Positions 1 to 10,944 of a stretch of 64,000 nt of DNA are shown in pieces. The stretch is taken from positions 77,072,471 to 77,136,470 of the forward strand of contig CM035153.1 in the NCBI GenBank assembly GCA_020205615.1, read 5' to 3'. Each line of letters begins with the position of its first letter. Position 1 is the first letter of the stretch. This stretch comes from Panax quinquefolius. Its lineage: Eukaryota; Streptophyta; Magnoliopsida; Apiales; Araliaceae. The notes under the pieces were generated by a model. It was given only the letters and a program-made list of their open reading frames with translations. It was not told the origin of the DNA and ran no database searches. The translations under genes were made by a program, and so were the position numbers.

Positions 1-159
1 TAAAATAAAATCCAATCATATCGGTCAATAGTCCATAATCAATCCCATTTATTATCATACACATCATCATATGCATCAATAAATAACATTCATCATATGA
101 ATAATAAATATTTAATATATATATTGATATCATTTAATGGGCAAATTTAGTTAGTATAA

Positions 160-919
160 AATCTAATTTTGAATTAAAATAAACTCCTTTATTTTAATCC
201 AAATTTAAATCAAAATAAAACTATTTTATTTTAATTTATCCAATTTTGAATAAAATAAACTATTTTATTTTAATCAAAATCTTTAATCAAAATAAACTCC
301 TTTATTTTAATTAATTATGGAATCCAATTCCATGTAATAAAAAAAAATTAATTTTAATAAACTCTTTATTTTAATTAATTATGGAATCCAATTCCATGTT
401 AAAAAAAAATTTTATTAAAGGAAACATGAATTCTTTTCCTATTCACAAATAAACTCCTTTATTTTGAATAATATGAAATCTTATTTCATATTTAAATAAA
501 CTCCTTTATTTAAGGAAACATGGATTCTCTTTCCTATTCACAAATAAACTCTTTTATTTTGAATAATATAAAATCTTATTTTATATCTAAATAAACTCCT
601 TTATTTAAGGAAAGATAGATTTACTTCCCTATTCACAAATAAACTCCTTTATTTTAGGAAAAATAAAATCCAATTTCAACTCCAATTAGTTATTATGGAA
701 TCCAATTCCAACTCTAATTAGTTAGCATAAAATTCTAATTTTAAAATTAAAATAAATCTTTTTATTTTAATATTAAAATAAACCTTTTATTTTAATATTA
801 AAATAAACCTTTATTTTAAAGATTAAAATAAACTTTTATTTTAAAATTAAATTTATTAAAATATTATATATATATTACCGTAAATATTATTATATATATA
901 ATATATATTATCAGAATAT

Positions 920-951
<32 letters not shown>

Positions 952-960
952 TACCGTATA
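160..960. repeat. A/T tandem blocks in Copia-1 leader
   Basis: Irregular tandem repeats built on a TTTATTTTAAT core alternate with short unique words, and the tract ends in (TA)n at about 867-955. The same array, inverted, fills 22800-23230 of Copia-2, so it belongs to the element leader. No open frame is present. Confidence 0.75.
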
Positions 961-1229
961 TGTTATATAATTGGTTTAACAGAACTTGCAATTGTTTCAC
1001 TTAAACATACTAATTACATGTAAGTAGCTTTAATTCTCATACGTTACATATAATGCTTAACAATAACTACACACTCTGTTATTTGTTAAGTTAGGCATGT
1101 TTACATTTTTTTATTTTTATTTTTATTTTATTAAATTTTATACAATAAAATTATGCCCAATTAAATTGTTCTAAACACATATCAATATACATATCAAATT
1201 AAAACAATTAATAATTCGCATAAAGGTTT

Positions 1230-1242
1230 GGCTCTGATGCCA
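1230..1242 (-). other. Primer binding site (initiator tRNA-Met type), Copia-1
   Basis: On the minus strand this reads TGGCATCAGAGCC, one change from the usual plant copia TGGTATCAGAGCC site complementary to the tRNA-iMet 3' end. It lies one base inside the LTR edge. Confidence 0.85.
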
Positions 1243-1243
1243 C

Positions 1244-3131
1244 TTTTAGGTTTGTAATATTCTTGAACGCAATCAAATTGCAAAAATTAAGCGAAAGCGT
1301 GTAAAATCAGAGTTTAAAAATTATTTACAAACCATAAACCCGGATCATCCTTTATGCACAATTATTAATTAAACGAAAAGATAAAGAATAAAATCATACC
1401 CTTGAAGATCGAGCTTCCTCAGGTACAAGTTCACCTCCAAATCCTTTTCGCGTTCAACTTGAATCCACCGGGTTTGGTTCCTTCCTTTGATCAACGTTAG
1501 CCACCCAAATGTTTGGCCTCTGAGGTGATCCACCAAGGAAGAAGAAAATTCAAGAAGAAGGGTATTGGCTCAAACCCTAGTTTTCCTATCTCTATAGAAA
1601 AGGCGACTCTCCCAACTATTGGAAATATTACGATGTTGTTGTAAAAGTCAACAACCAACCTCACCCATAATAAGACTCCTCTTATTTATAGATGTGGGCA
1701 ACACACACCTTAACAATTAAGAATTGGGTTTTATTTAATTAATTAAATTCTTTTAATTAATTAAGCTCCCTAATCTTATTAGGGATAATTAATTAAACTC
1801 CTTTAACTAATTTTCCTTCCTAATCCAATTAGGAATAAATGAGAGTACTTATATTAAATTAATTCCTAAACTCTTTTAGAAATTAAAATAATAATAATTG
1901 TAATAATATTAATAAGACTCCTCTTATTAATTTATATTTAATATTTCTAAAATATTAAATAATAAATATTAAGCTATTTAATTTATTCTATCACCATAGA
2001 TTAAATTAAATATACATAACATATTATTACGATTATGCCATTAACTTCTTAAATAATTATTCTTCCTTTTATGGTGTGACCCTTTTAGGTTCTCCATATT
2101 AAACCTCATTGTGAATAAATCAATTAGAACAATTCTAATCTTATTTAAATAAATAAATTAAACAATTAATTTATTTAAATAAATAATATTTATTCTACAA
2201 TAGGGATAAGCCTCCCTAATGATCAACGACTTTCCGTATAATATAGATTTCAACATTAATCATTAAAGAACCTTTGAGTAAATAGTTACCGCATAATTCA
2301 ATCCTTCCACCATACAATGTCCCAATTAAATATAAGACATGGAATTACCACAAGTCTTATTTTATTTAATTATATGTATTTCGATCCTTAAATGCACAAC
2401 TCCAAATAATGCAAATTAGAAACTCCTTTCTAATTTCATTCTCGCCTTGCCAAGGACTCTTGGGTTGTCATTTATCGAATCACATAGACATTTCTCTTCT
2501 TTTATTAGAAGTGGTAGATTCTTTATTGATCATACATTATCTCCATGTACAACTTATTATACCCAAGCATACCTTTTGATATACCCTAAGGGTCTTAAGG
2601 AATAAGTCAAAGTATAACTCATCATACACAAGATACTATGATGATCTCAAGTCCAAGGATTACTTGTACTACTATCACTACAGAATTCCTATTGACAGTA
2701 AAATAAAACTCCATTAGGTATTCCTTAGCGAGCCACGCTCAAAGGAACTTATTCTCTAATAAACACCTACATACTTGCTTTTAGTGTCTCCACACAAATG
2801 ATCATGAGATCAATCATTCTCATCCAATGAGCAAGTTAACGTATGTACCAATCTATCCGGATTCACTAATCCCCAATTTAGTAATCCAATGATTGGGAAC
2901 TATTTTAGTTTTAAGCTTTCTAAGAATTTAGATCTCATTAGAATGATCATCATCATTATTCTAAAAGCATTGCTTAAAACTATGGGTTTATCACATATTA
3001 TAAAAACAGCATCATGTAGATAATTAAAAGCCTTTAATAAATTAATACTTTTTATTAATAAATGAATAAGATTGTTACAAAGTATATGCTTTATCATCAA
3101 ACATGATTGGCTTGTGTGCATACTACTTTCA
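1244..3131 (-). repeat. 5' LTR of Copia-1 (1888 bp)
   Basis: Alignable over its length to the Copia-2 LTRs (20663-22517, and 27489-28020 joined to 36327-37653). On the minus strand it begins TGAAAGTAG and ends CCTAAAA directly before the primer site. The two Copia-2 LTRs end CCTAATA and CCTAACA, so the terminal triplet has drifted between copies. Confidence 0.9.
1681..1690 (-). promoter_or_regulatory. Probable TATA box in Copia-1 LTR
   Basis: Minus-strand TATAAATAAG sits in the middle of the LTR, where a U3 promoter is expected, upstream of an AAGAGGAGT stretch. Assigned from motif and position only. Confidence 0.4.
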
Positions 3132-3708
3132 ATGACAGTTTGCGGATGAAATTCTGCTAAACCTTAGCGAAAATTAAAAACAATGTTCATAGTCTATCGA
3201 CTAATCTCCAGTTATAGTCAGTACGTAGTTTCAAAAAAATTTATATAGAATAAATATGTTGTTATTATTGGTTCAGCTTACTTCACAACTGTTGATTCAT
3301 TGTAGAAGTGTCTTTCAAAGAAAATATTTAATCCTTTCAGCTAATATTCATTGTTGCTATTACTTGCTGGGCACTCAAATGCTTATCCTTGCTTAATTTA
3401 AATGTTTTCAGCTAAGTGTGAATAACCAAAAGTTTCGGTCAAGAACAAGGGAAAAAGGAAAGCAAACAGAATAAGCGTTATGGTATTCTATGTAATAGTA
3501 TGACATTATTAAGACAATGATATTTATTATTATCATGTATTGTAATGAATGTAGTAAAGGTTGCGTACTTGGGATTAGACTCTTATAAATGTAAATTAAG
3601 TTTGATATTCATATTATTGTTATTATTATTAGTATTATTCCGCTCATAGAAATGGTATCATAAAGCACCGAGTTCGGGTTTCAAGTACCTGAATTTGGAG
3701 GCGTTACA
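3132..3708 (+). mobile_element. LTR H: 3' part of a Ty3/gypsy-type LTR, cut by Copia-1
   Basis: This stretch is a diverged copy of 7345-7917, the 3' part of solo LTR G. Shared blocks include the GTCAGTACGTAGTTTC word and the ending CTGAATTTGGAGGCGTTACA. The right edge falls exactly inside the RT reading of element B, so H inserted into B in the opposite orientation. Its 5' part lies left of Copia-1, outside the window, so solo LTR versus full element cannot be decided. Confidence 0.8.
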
Positions 3709-4106
3709 CAGGTGCATTGGTTAATCCAAATGACATAACCAGAAACTCATAATAACCATACCAAGTTCTGAATGCCATCTTCGGTACATCTTCTGGCCTC
3801 ACCTTTAGCTGATGATAACCACTCCTCAAGTCTATCTTTGATAAATATCTCGCTCCTTTCAGTTGATAGAACAAATCATTGATTCTCGGTAACGGGTACT
3901 TATTTTTAATCGTGACCTTATTCAATTCTCGGTAATCAATGCAGAGCTGAATCAATCTATCTTTCTTCTTAACAAACAACATCGGCCCTCCCCATGGTGA
4001 TACACTCGGCTAGATATACTTCTTGTCGAGTAATTCCTGCAACTGCACCATCAACTCTTTCATTTCTATTGGGGCCATTCTGTATGGGGCTTTAGATATC
4101 GAGATT
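3709..4106 (-). pseudogene. Element B reverse transcriptase fragment
   Basis: N-terminal half of a Ty3/gypsy RT. In one minus frame the sequence shows [27 protein letters not shown], the [12 protein letters not shown] block carrying the first catalytic Asp, and [10 protein letters not shown] stop precedes this stretch in the region reading KKYI*PS. It ends where LTR H begins, so the DD active site is not in the window. Upstream it resumes across solo LTR G at 7918, where the reading ends in a GT dipeptide shared by the gttcc duplication. Not functional. Confidence 0.85.
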
Positions 4107-5174
4107 GTTCCTGTAATAACCCAATATTTTCAACATAATTAAATAAGAAATTTTGCATATAAAATTTAATTTTTTTATATATAAGGTAGGCATATGTGTA
4201 AAGTAAAATATATGTACATATGTGATAAATAAAATTTATTTATTATATGAATAATTATAAATAATTTCTTTTAAGAATTATTAATTTTTTTTGATTATAC
4301 TCTTATAATAAATTAATTTTTAATAAAAATATTTATTAATTTCTTTTATGAAAATATGATTATTGTATGATATATGATTATTAGGAATTATTAAGTGAAC
4401 AATTAATTAATCATAATTGATAATTGTTATTGTATAGTATTAATTAATTGTGATGGTGATTATTAATCAAGAAAGGGAATAAATTAATTATTGAGACATT
4501 AAATTATAACTAAGGTATGGTTAATATATACAATACAACATAAGAATAAGGATTGTGTATAAGTGTATAGCTTAAGAGGGCAAGAATGCTGAGGTTTTGG
4601 AATTGTCCCTATTTGAAAGACCCATTTGTTCTCTTCATGTGTTTGGCAAAAAGGCTAAGACCTATTCCTCTTTTCTTCTTCCAAGCTCAAGCTAGCAATC
4701 TAGATGTCAATGATGAACAAGGGAGTGGGCATAATGATGTAAATCAACTACCATCCAACAACTCCTTATTAACCTTCATGCAATCCTTCAATCCATGGGT
4801 TTGATTCAATGGGAAATGTCAATATCTAGTCCAAGTTCCTTCTATAAATATAAGCTCCATTTTTAGTTTTTGGTTGCTTAAGAATTTGTCTGAGAAGTGT
4901 AGGAAGAGAGTGAGTATACTGAGCATTGAGAGAGTATAATTAGTGTTTTGAGGAATCAAAGAGGTATAAAAAAATTTTGTGTTCTTGAGTTTAAGTTTTG
5001 TCAAATTCTTGTAATTACTTGAATTCTCTATAATTGGTAGATGATAACATGACATTGTGTTAATTAAGTGTGTATGCCTGTCTAGAAGTGGTCTATGTTG
5101 CTGTAGAAGATGTTGGCAATGCTTGTGATTGAGGCTCTGTAAAAGTAGAGCCATAAAATTTTTTGCCTCTGGAC

Positions 5175-5198
5175 GAAGTGGCGCGGCCGCGCCACTTC
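5175..5198. repeat. 24-bp perfect GC palindrome in LTR G
   Basis: Perfect inverted repeat centred on GCGCGGCCGCGC, containing a NotI site, followed at 5211-5227 by a second GC-rich near-palindrome. The surrounding LTR is AT-rich, so the element stands out. Transcribed RNA could fold a 12-bp stem. Confidence 0.9.
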
Positions 5199-6353
5199 CT
5201 TAGTCCTTCACCACGCGGCTGCGCGGGTTGCCGATCACAGTTACTGCTGTTGATTCCTTAAGATGTCAGGAGCATGCTAATTAAGTTAGATTATGCATAT
5301 AAATGACCCTAGCATGTGGATAGATATTGTTTTGAACATAGTACTTTATTTTAGCTTGATTTGACTTGAGTTTTCAAGAAAACTTCAAGATTGGGAAAAA
5401 CTAGAAATGGTAAACTTGGAATAATGTATATTCTGATTTTGTGAGCATGTGTAAATAATCTAGGTATGTACGTACATGAGTATAACATAAGGCATGAACT
5501 GGTTTGGTGTATAATAGAGTCTTCTAGCTTGGTTTTAAAGGGGGGTTTCTAAAGGAAAACTTGAAGTTTTGCAAAATAAAGCATGATGAGCATTATGTTT
5601 TCAAAATCTGATCTTTCTAGCTTATGTAAATAACTTGAGTTTGTGCATAAATGAGTATGAAAGCATGTTGTAGAATATGTGGATTTATCTTGCACAATTG
5701 AATAATTTTACTAAAGGACATTTTAGGTTTCAAATACAAACTTGATAAACTATATGGAAACTTGTAAGCATGCTTATATAACCTAATATGTATATGTGAG
5801 CGCGTAATGTTTAGTAAATGAAGTGAATTTGCATACTTGATGGCTTAACATGGGATTTTCACAAGGAACCTTGAAATCTAGTTTTGTTAATATTACGAGT
5901 ATTCTAGCATTTGACGTCGTGATTAGGTGTGTCATATATGTAGACAATATTTACAAGCATGCTAGCTAATCGTATGCCTTACAAAGTAGTTGGGAATGGT
6001 TAGATCTAGTCTAAATGAATGAAGTAGATCTCCACAACTTGACATACACGGCTAATCTAATGCAAGCATGTATAGTAGAAACCTATGGATCACATAACAT
6101 GTGTTTAACGATTAAACGTAAGAAAATTATGAATTTAAACACTTAAAGTCTTGATTAAATAAGAATATAGAGTGACCTATGTTAACGTTATGATATAAGA
6201 TCAAACTTGGTTATCCACATACTAACATATGTGTTTTACATGATTATGTATGTTCGTGCAAGTCGAGTATGCACTGACCTTCTCCAGAGCAAATGATGTA
6301 TTACGGTTTGAACAAGGAGCAGCTGGCCATGCCATATCCTTAGTTCAAATCTA

Positions 6354-6365
6354 GCGCGGCCGCGC
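6354..6365. repeat. Second GCGCGGCCGCGC palindrome in LTR G
   Basis: The same 12-bp palindromic core as at 5175-5198 recurs about 1.2 kb further into the same LTR, again followed by a CCAC word. Recurrence within one LTR argues against chance or a cloning adapter. Confidence 0.85.
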
Positions 6366-7917
6366 CACCCTGAATTAGGATCAAATTTGTGTAGTTGTTA
6401 TGTGGTTTCATAAATGCTTAAGTTGTTACTCTAATATGTTATACATGTCCAGTGTAGTATTCATGTGTTAATAAGCATGTGGTTGATAGGATCCCATGAG
6501 GAATAAGTGTTTCCGACTTCAAAGTCAAATTGTAATTTCAACTATGACATGGTGTGTTATAAACTAATTTTCATATGATGACATACGGCTAGAAGACTAG
6601 AACTATATGTTAGCATTGATAAATTTCACTGATGTATGATAACAATAAGATAATAGGTGTACATGTTGAACTTATATAACTAATGTGATTATACATGAAT
6701 AGGATATCATAGTGCATTGGATTGATATTGAGCTTTACTTTGGTAAACTACGCTTGAGGCAAGTATCTTTACTCTTTATATCTATTTATGCAATAAACCT
6801 GCGTAAGTAAGTTATTGAATTATATTCCAATTATACGGGTTTTTAAACTTTATTGTTATTAATCATAGTATTGTGCAAGTTTCCTAACCGTACTCAAATT
6901 ACAATGTGCAAGTATCTAAACTATCCTTTACATTGTACAAGTTCTCGAACTTTACTCGTTCATTGTTTATCAGTACAGTATTACTGTAAGATTCAGATAT
7001 ATATTATGTTCGTTAATTTCTAAGTATGGCTATACAAGTGTCCTCACTTGGATAATTATTATACATTTTGATATATACTTGTTGATTTCTAGTATGTATT
7101 CCTTAATTAAAGGTCTTCTAAGTTATTTGACTCGGCTAGACATGGATTTAAAAATATCGTTGAACATGATAGAACCTTGTTGATATCCAACCAAATTGTT
7201 TTGGTTCGGATTCCCGACTAGGTATGAACATCCCGAATCTGGGAAACTTTTGTGCCCCCAAGGCGGATAAGATGAACGAGAATATCGTTCTAGTATGTAG
7301 TATTGAATATAGGGCATAACAGGCTGATCACCCTTGTGCCCGTAAGTTATGACGATTTACAGATGAAGTTCTGTTAAACCTTTTCGAAAATTAAAAATAA
7401 TGTTCATAGTCTGTCGATTGCTCTCTATTTATAGTCAGTACGTAGTTTCAAAAAAATTTGAAATAGAATTTTTATGTTGATTAGAATTGTTTCAGTTACT
7501 TCACAACTATTGCTTCATTGTAGAAGTGTCACTCAAAGAAAACATTTAATCCTTCCAGCTAAGGTTTATTGTTGCTATTACTTGATGGGCACACAAATGC
7601 TCATTCTTGCTTAATTTAAATATTTTCAGTTAAGTATGATCAACTAGAGGGCTCTGGCAGGAACAAAGGGAAAGGAAAGCTGTCAGAATAAGTTTGTGTT
7701 ATCTTATGTAATAGTTAGACTTAAATAAGATGATGATATTTATTATCTATCATGTAATAAAATGTTTTAAGGTCGCGTACTTGGGATTTAGACAACTCTG
7801 ATATGTAAATTAAGTTTGATATTTATGACAATATTATTATTATTTCGCTCAAAGAAATGGTATCGTACGTGAAGCACTGAATTCGGGTTTCAAGCACCTG
7901 AATTTGGGGTCGTCATA

Positions 7918-8490
7918 GTTCCTAGCACTAAATCAATCACGAACTCAATTTCTCAATCTAGCGGAAGTCCAAGTAAATCGTCTAGGAATACGTCTGCAAA
8001 ATCTCTAATGACCAGTATCTCTTCTAACTTCGCACCCTTCTTCTGTGTATCGACTTTGTAGGCTAAGTATCCTACACATCCTTTCCTCAGTAACTTCTTG
8101 GCTTGCATCACCGTTAGACAACTTGCTTGTCGAGGCGACTTACTACTATAAAACACCACTTTTGACGGAGTCAAAAGGTTAACACATTTCTTTTGGCAAT
8201 CAATTACAGCCCCGTAATTGAATAACCAATCCATTCCCAGAATGACATCAAATATCCCAAGTTTAATTGGTATTAAATCTACCATCATCTCTTAACCCTT
8301 TATAACCACTCTACAATTCTTATATATAAATCTAACAGGAATCACTTCCATATTCATAATCTCTATGCTTAAAGGAAATTATAATACTTCCTGAGGCAAC
8401 TCTAAGTTCTGAGCAAAATCATCAGATATAAATGAACAAGTAGCACCCGAATCAAATATCATATAAGCATTAATACCATTAATCAGAATG
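7918..8490 (-). pseudogene. Element B protease and start of RT region
   Basis: Decayed Ty3/gypsy aspartic protease. The minus strand near 8430-8470 reads the active-site motif FDSGATCSFIS. Further on FDVILGMDWL and YGAVIDC give the conserved second half of the protease fold. The frame then runs to DVFLDDLLGLPLD and a stop before the junction with LTR G. Stops separate the active-site part from the 7953-8288 open stretch. It continues downstream into the RT at 4106. Not functional. Confidence 0.85.
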
Positions 8491-8495
8491 ATACC

Positions 8496-9624
8496 TTACA
8501 CCACATCCTTTGACTGCACAGCATCCTGCACAGTCATATTAAAAGTCCACGTAGTAGGTCGGCTTGATTGAGCTGGTCCAGTGATAGTTAATGTACCACC
8601 AATGTTATTTCTCTTTCCTCGATTTGCACTTCCAATTGTCTTTTTAGGGCACTCATAAGCCATGTGATCCTTTGACCCGCAGGTGAAACATGCTCCCTTC
8701 TTTGGGCTAAAATAGTTTGGTGCAATGTGACCCTCTTGGCCACAATTGAAACACACCCTTTTACCCTTCAAACACGCCTCAGTGTGGTTCTTCCTGTAAG
8801 TAGCACAAGCTTCAAATTTCTAATTTTATTGACTTCCTTATTGTCCTCCCACACTCGAATTCTCACTCCACTTCCTCTTCTGGCTGTTACCTCCATTACT
8901 GCTTCCACCAACCTTGTTTTTATTCTTATTCTTCCTCTTCTTCTATTCTTGGTTATACTTGGTTAAGGCATCGCTTTCACCCTCCGCAATAATTATGTTT
9001 TCTAGTACAGCCGTAAACGTGTTTAACTGAAACATTGAAACCTTGATATAAAGTCAGGGCTTGAACCCTTGTTCGAACCTTCTCACTTTACGCTCATCGG
9101 TATTAACTTAATAAGTAGCAAACCTTTCCAACTCATTAAACTTCACAGCATATTCTGGCACGGATATAGTTCATTGGTTTCGCTCCAAAAATTGAACTTC
9201 TAACTGATTCTGAGAACTTGCTGGAAAGTACATCTCGAAAAACATCTCTTTAAATCTATCCCACGTTATTATTCCATGTCCCCCATTAACCTTATTCGCT
9301 TGCCACCAATAGCTAGCTTCAGACTTCAACATAAATGTCGAAAGTGGTCTTCTGATCCTCGTTGACTCTGGCAACATCAAACACCTTCTCCATTTCCATG
9401 ATCCAGGTTTGAGCTTCAACTGGATTCATAGACCCTTGAAACTCCGGTGGCCCAACCACATTGAAGTCCTTGAAAGTCATAACTTGAGCTTACGGCTGAT
9501 TCACAAGTGCTCCCATTAGTAAAGTCACCAACTGCTGAACCGGGTTAGCGTTGGCCTTGTTATTATTGTTAGTAGACCCCTCAAGAGGTGGTTGTTGGCG
9601 TGGTTGTCTTCTTTTAGGAGGCAT
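8496..9624 (-). pseudogene. Element B gag with zinc knuckles
   Basis: Nucleocapsid/capsid polyprotein remnant. The likely start is the ATG at 9624-9622 (MPPKRRQPRQQPP). A capsid-like stretch (VVGPPEFQGSMNPVEAQTWI) follows, a frameshift lies near 9340, and the 9171-9419 frame continues with SEASYWWQA and EMYFPASSQNQ. The end has CFNCGQEGHIAPNYF and CFTCGSKDHMAYEC; the first knuckle has lost its last Cys (Tyr instead). Several stops lie between 9170 and 8776. Gag binds and packages the element RNA. This copy cannot make a full protein. Confidence 0.85.
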
Positions 9625-9941
9625 TTTCTGTTAAAATATACATTTATTAGTTCATTACTCAACTTCTTGAATATTTAAAGTTTAACTTAAACATTCTAAG
9701 ACTAAAGCTATAACATATAACATTTCAATAAACTTTGAAATTTATTCATTCATAATTTTTCAAAACATAATAAGGATAACATCTCTACTATCGACCTCCA
9801 CTTTGCTGAACTAGACAAGTTTCAGGATTACATACTCATACTACCCCTTTGTTTATATCAAAATAAGGGATTTATAATTTATTTATTCATATACTTAATC
9901 ACATATTATAATTATTATTATTATTATTATTATTATTCTTT

Positions 9942-10706
9942 CTATATTGGCATATTACGACGTCGAGAGGCTTCTTTACGCTCTTCCTCCATAATACGAT
10001 ACGCCGTCCTACGATCCATCATGATCCATGACAAGTCTTCAAAGTGAGATGGGTAGTAAAAGACTAGATCTCGGGCCCTATCAATCGCAGAATGAAAGGC
10101 ATGATCCATTTCATTCATCTTAGCCTTCTTTGTTTGAACCTTAGCTTCAGAACGATCTACACGCTGAGTAGCCTTCATCCAAGCATCCTCTGCTCTCTCA
10201 GGCTTAGCTGACTCCTTCTTCAAGTCATCTTTCAGCTTTTCCACTTCATTCTTCATCTTCTTATTCTCAGCCAACAGCTCCTCTTGATGTCCCTCTATGT
10301 GAACTAGGTTCCATTCCATGTTTCCAAGACGTGAGTCGAGTTCCTGAATCTCCGCATCCTTCTGCTCTATAGTAACCTTACTCATCTCAGCTAACTCCTT
10401 CATCTCCTCAACCTTATCCTATAATTCTATGTTACGGTTGTATAGCTCATCATACATCTCAGCTGATATAGAGTTTGGTGGAAACTCCACAAGATCCTCT
10501 TCCGCATCCTCCACCTCTATCTCCTCAAAGTTCTCCTCCTCAGGATCAGACACAAGCTCATCCTCCTATTCTTCCTCAACGACCAACAGAGAAGGCTCCA
10601 TCTGAATCAACTGTTCCGGAACCACATGAATGTCTCGGGGTTCCTCATCCCTAGATGTTCGTGGTATCACTTCCCTAGCTTGACTGGATCCTTCAACGTT
10701 AGACAT
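9942..10706 (-). pseudogene. Extra pre-gag ORF of element B: acidic plus coiled-coil protein
   Basis: A 255-codon frame between the 5' LTR and gag of B. The start MSNVEGSSQ (10706) is followed by an acidic stretch rich in E/D (VSDPEEENFEEIEVEDAEED), a long heptad-like charged region from about codon 100 (IEQKDAEIQELDSRL onward) and a basic tail ending SRRRNMPI. Two in-frame TAG codons (47 and 96) break it; the rest stays open and in phase, which suggests a once-real protein. About 320 bp separate it from the gag ATG. It resembles no gag, PR or RT domain I know. Extra ORFs before gag are known in Ogre/TAT elements; here the function is unknown. Coiled-coil is judged by eye. Confidence 0.7.
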
Positions 10707-10923
10707 TCTGACAACAAAATATTTTTAAGTTTTATTTATTATGTAACACTCTTCGATACTTGCGAGTATATAAGTTATTAACTCATACCACATAAGTCTT
10801 TTATTTTTTATCTTTAATGGATGCCTTAATCCATTTCTTAGAACTCGATATAAGTTTGACACCACTACATTTTCTGTCTCCTTAAAGGTTACTTCATAAG
10901 GTTCTCCCAGCTAAGGTTCATAA

Positions 10924-10943
10924 CCTAGGGCTTTGATACTAAC
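10924..10943 (-). other. Primer binding site of element B
   Basis: On the minus strand it reads GTTAGTATCAAAGCCCTAGG, a two-mismatch relative of the TTGGTATCAGAGC initiator tRNA-Met site, immediately inside the LTR end. It fixes the orientation of B. Confidence 0.8.
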
Positions 10944-10944
10944 T

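Larger units (their letters stand above)
1..3131 (-). mobile_element. Copia-1: Ty1/copia element, 5' LTR plus leader, truncated by window edge
   Basis: Minus-strand Ty1/copia retrotransposon of which only the 5' LTR (1244-3131) and the untranslated leader (1-1243) lie in the window. The leader is the reverse complement of about 22518-23375 in Copia-2, down to the same tandem A/T blocks, so both are one family. The gag-pol part lies left of position 1. The LTR start TGAAAGTAG abuts position 3132, inside another LTR (H), so Copia-1 is the younger insertion there. The flank next to its 5' LTR is atgac; the partner TSD is outside the window. Confidence is high for family and orientation. Confidence 0.9.
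4112..7917 (+). mobile_element. Solo LTR G (3.8 kb) inside element B pol
   Basis: A single LTR with no internal domain, starting TGTAATAACCC and ending GGGGTCGTCATA (the expected CA end mutated to TA). It is flanked by perfect 5-bp duplications gttcc at 4107-4111 and 7918-7922. Removing it and one duplication rejoins the B pol reading in frame. Its 3' 570 bp match LTR H. At 3806 bp it is long for an LTR. It contains two GC palindromes (5175-5198, 6354-6365) in otherwise AT-rich DNA, and no convincing gene; ORFs at 4586 and 4819 have no recognisable domain. Confidence 0.88.

Noticed and set aside
4586..5154. Small ORFs as host genes in LTR G
   Set aside because: They lie wholly inside a TSD-bounded LTR, have low complexity and no recognisable domain.
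5175..6365. NotI-containing sequence as vector or adapter contamination
   Set aside because: Both copies are embedded in continuous LTR sequence bounded by a perfect TSD, and the flanks are not vector-like.
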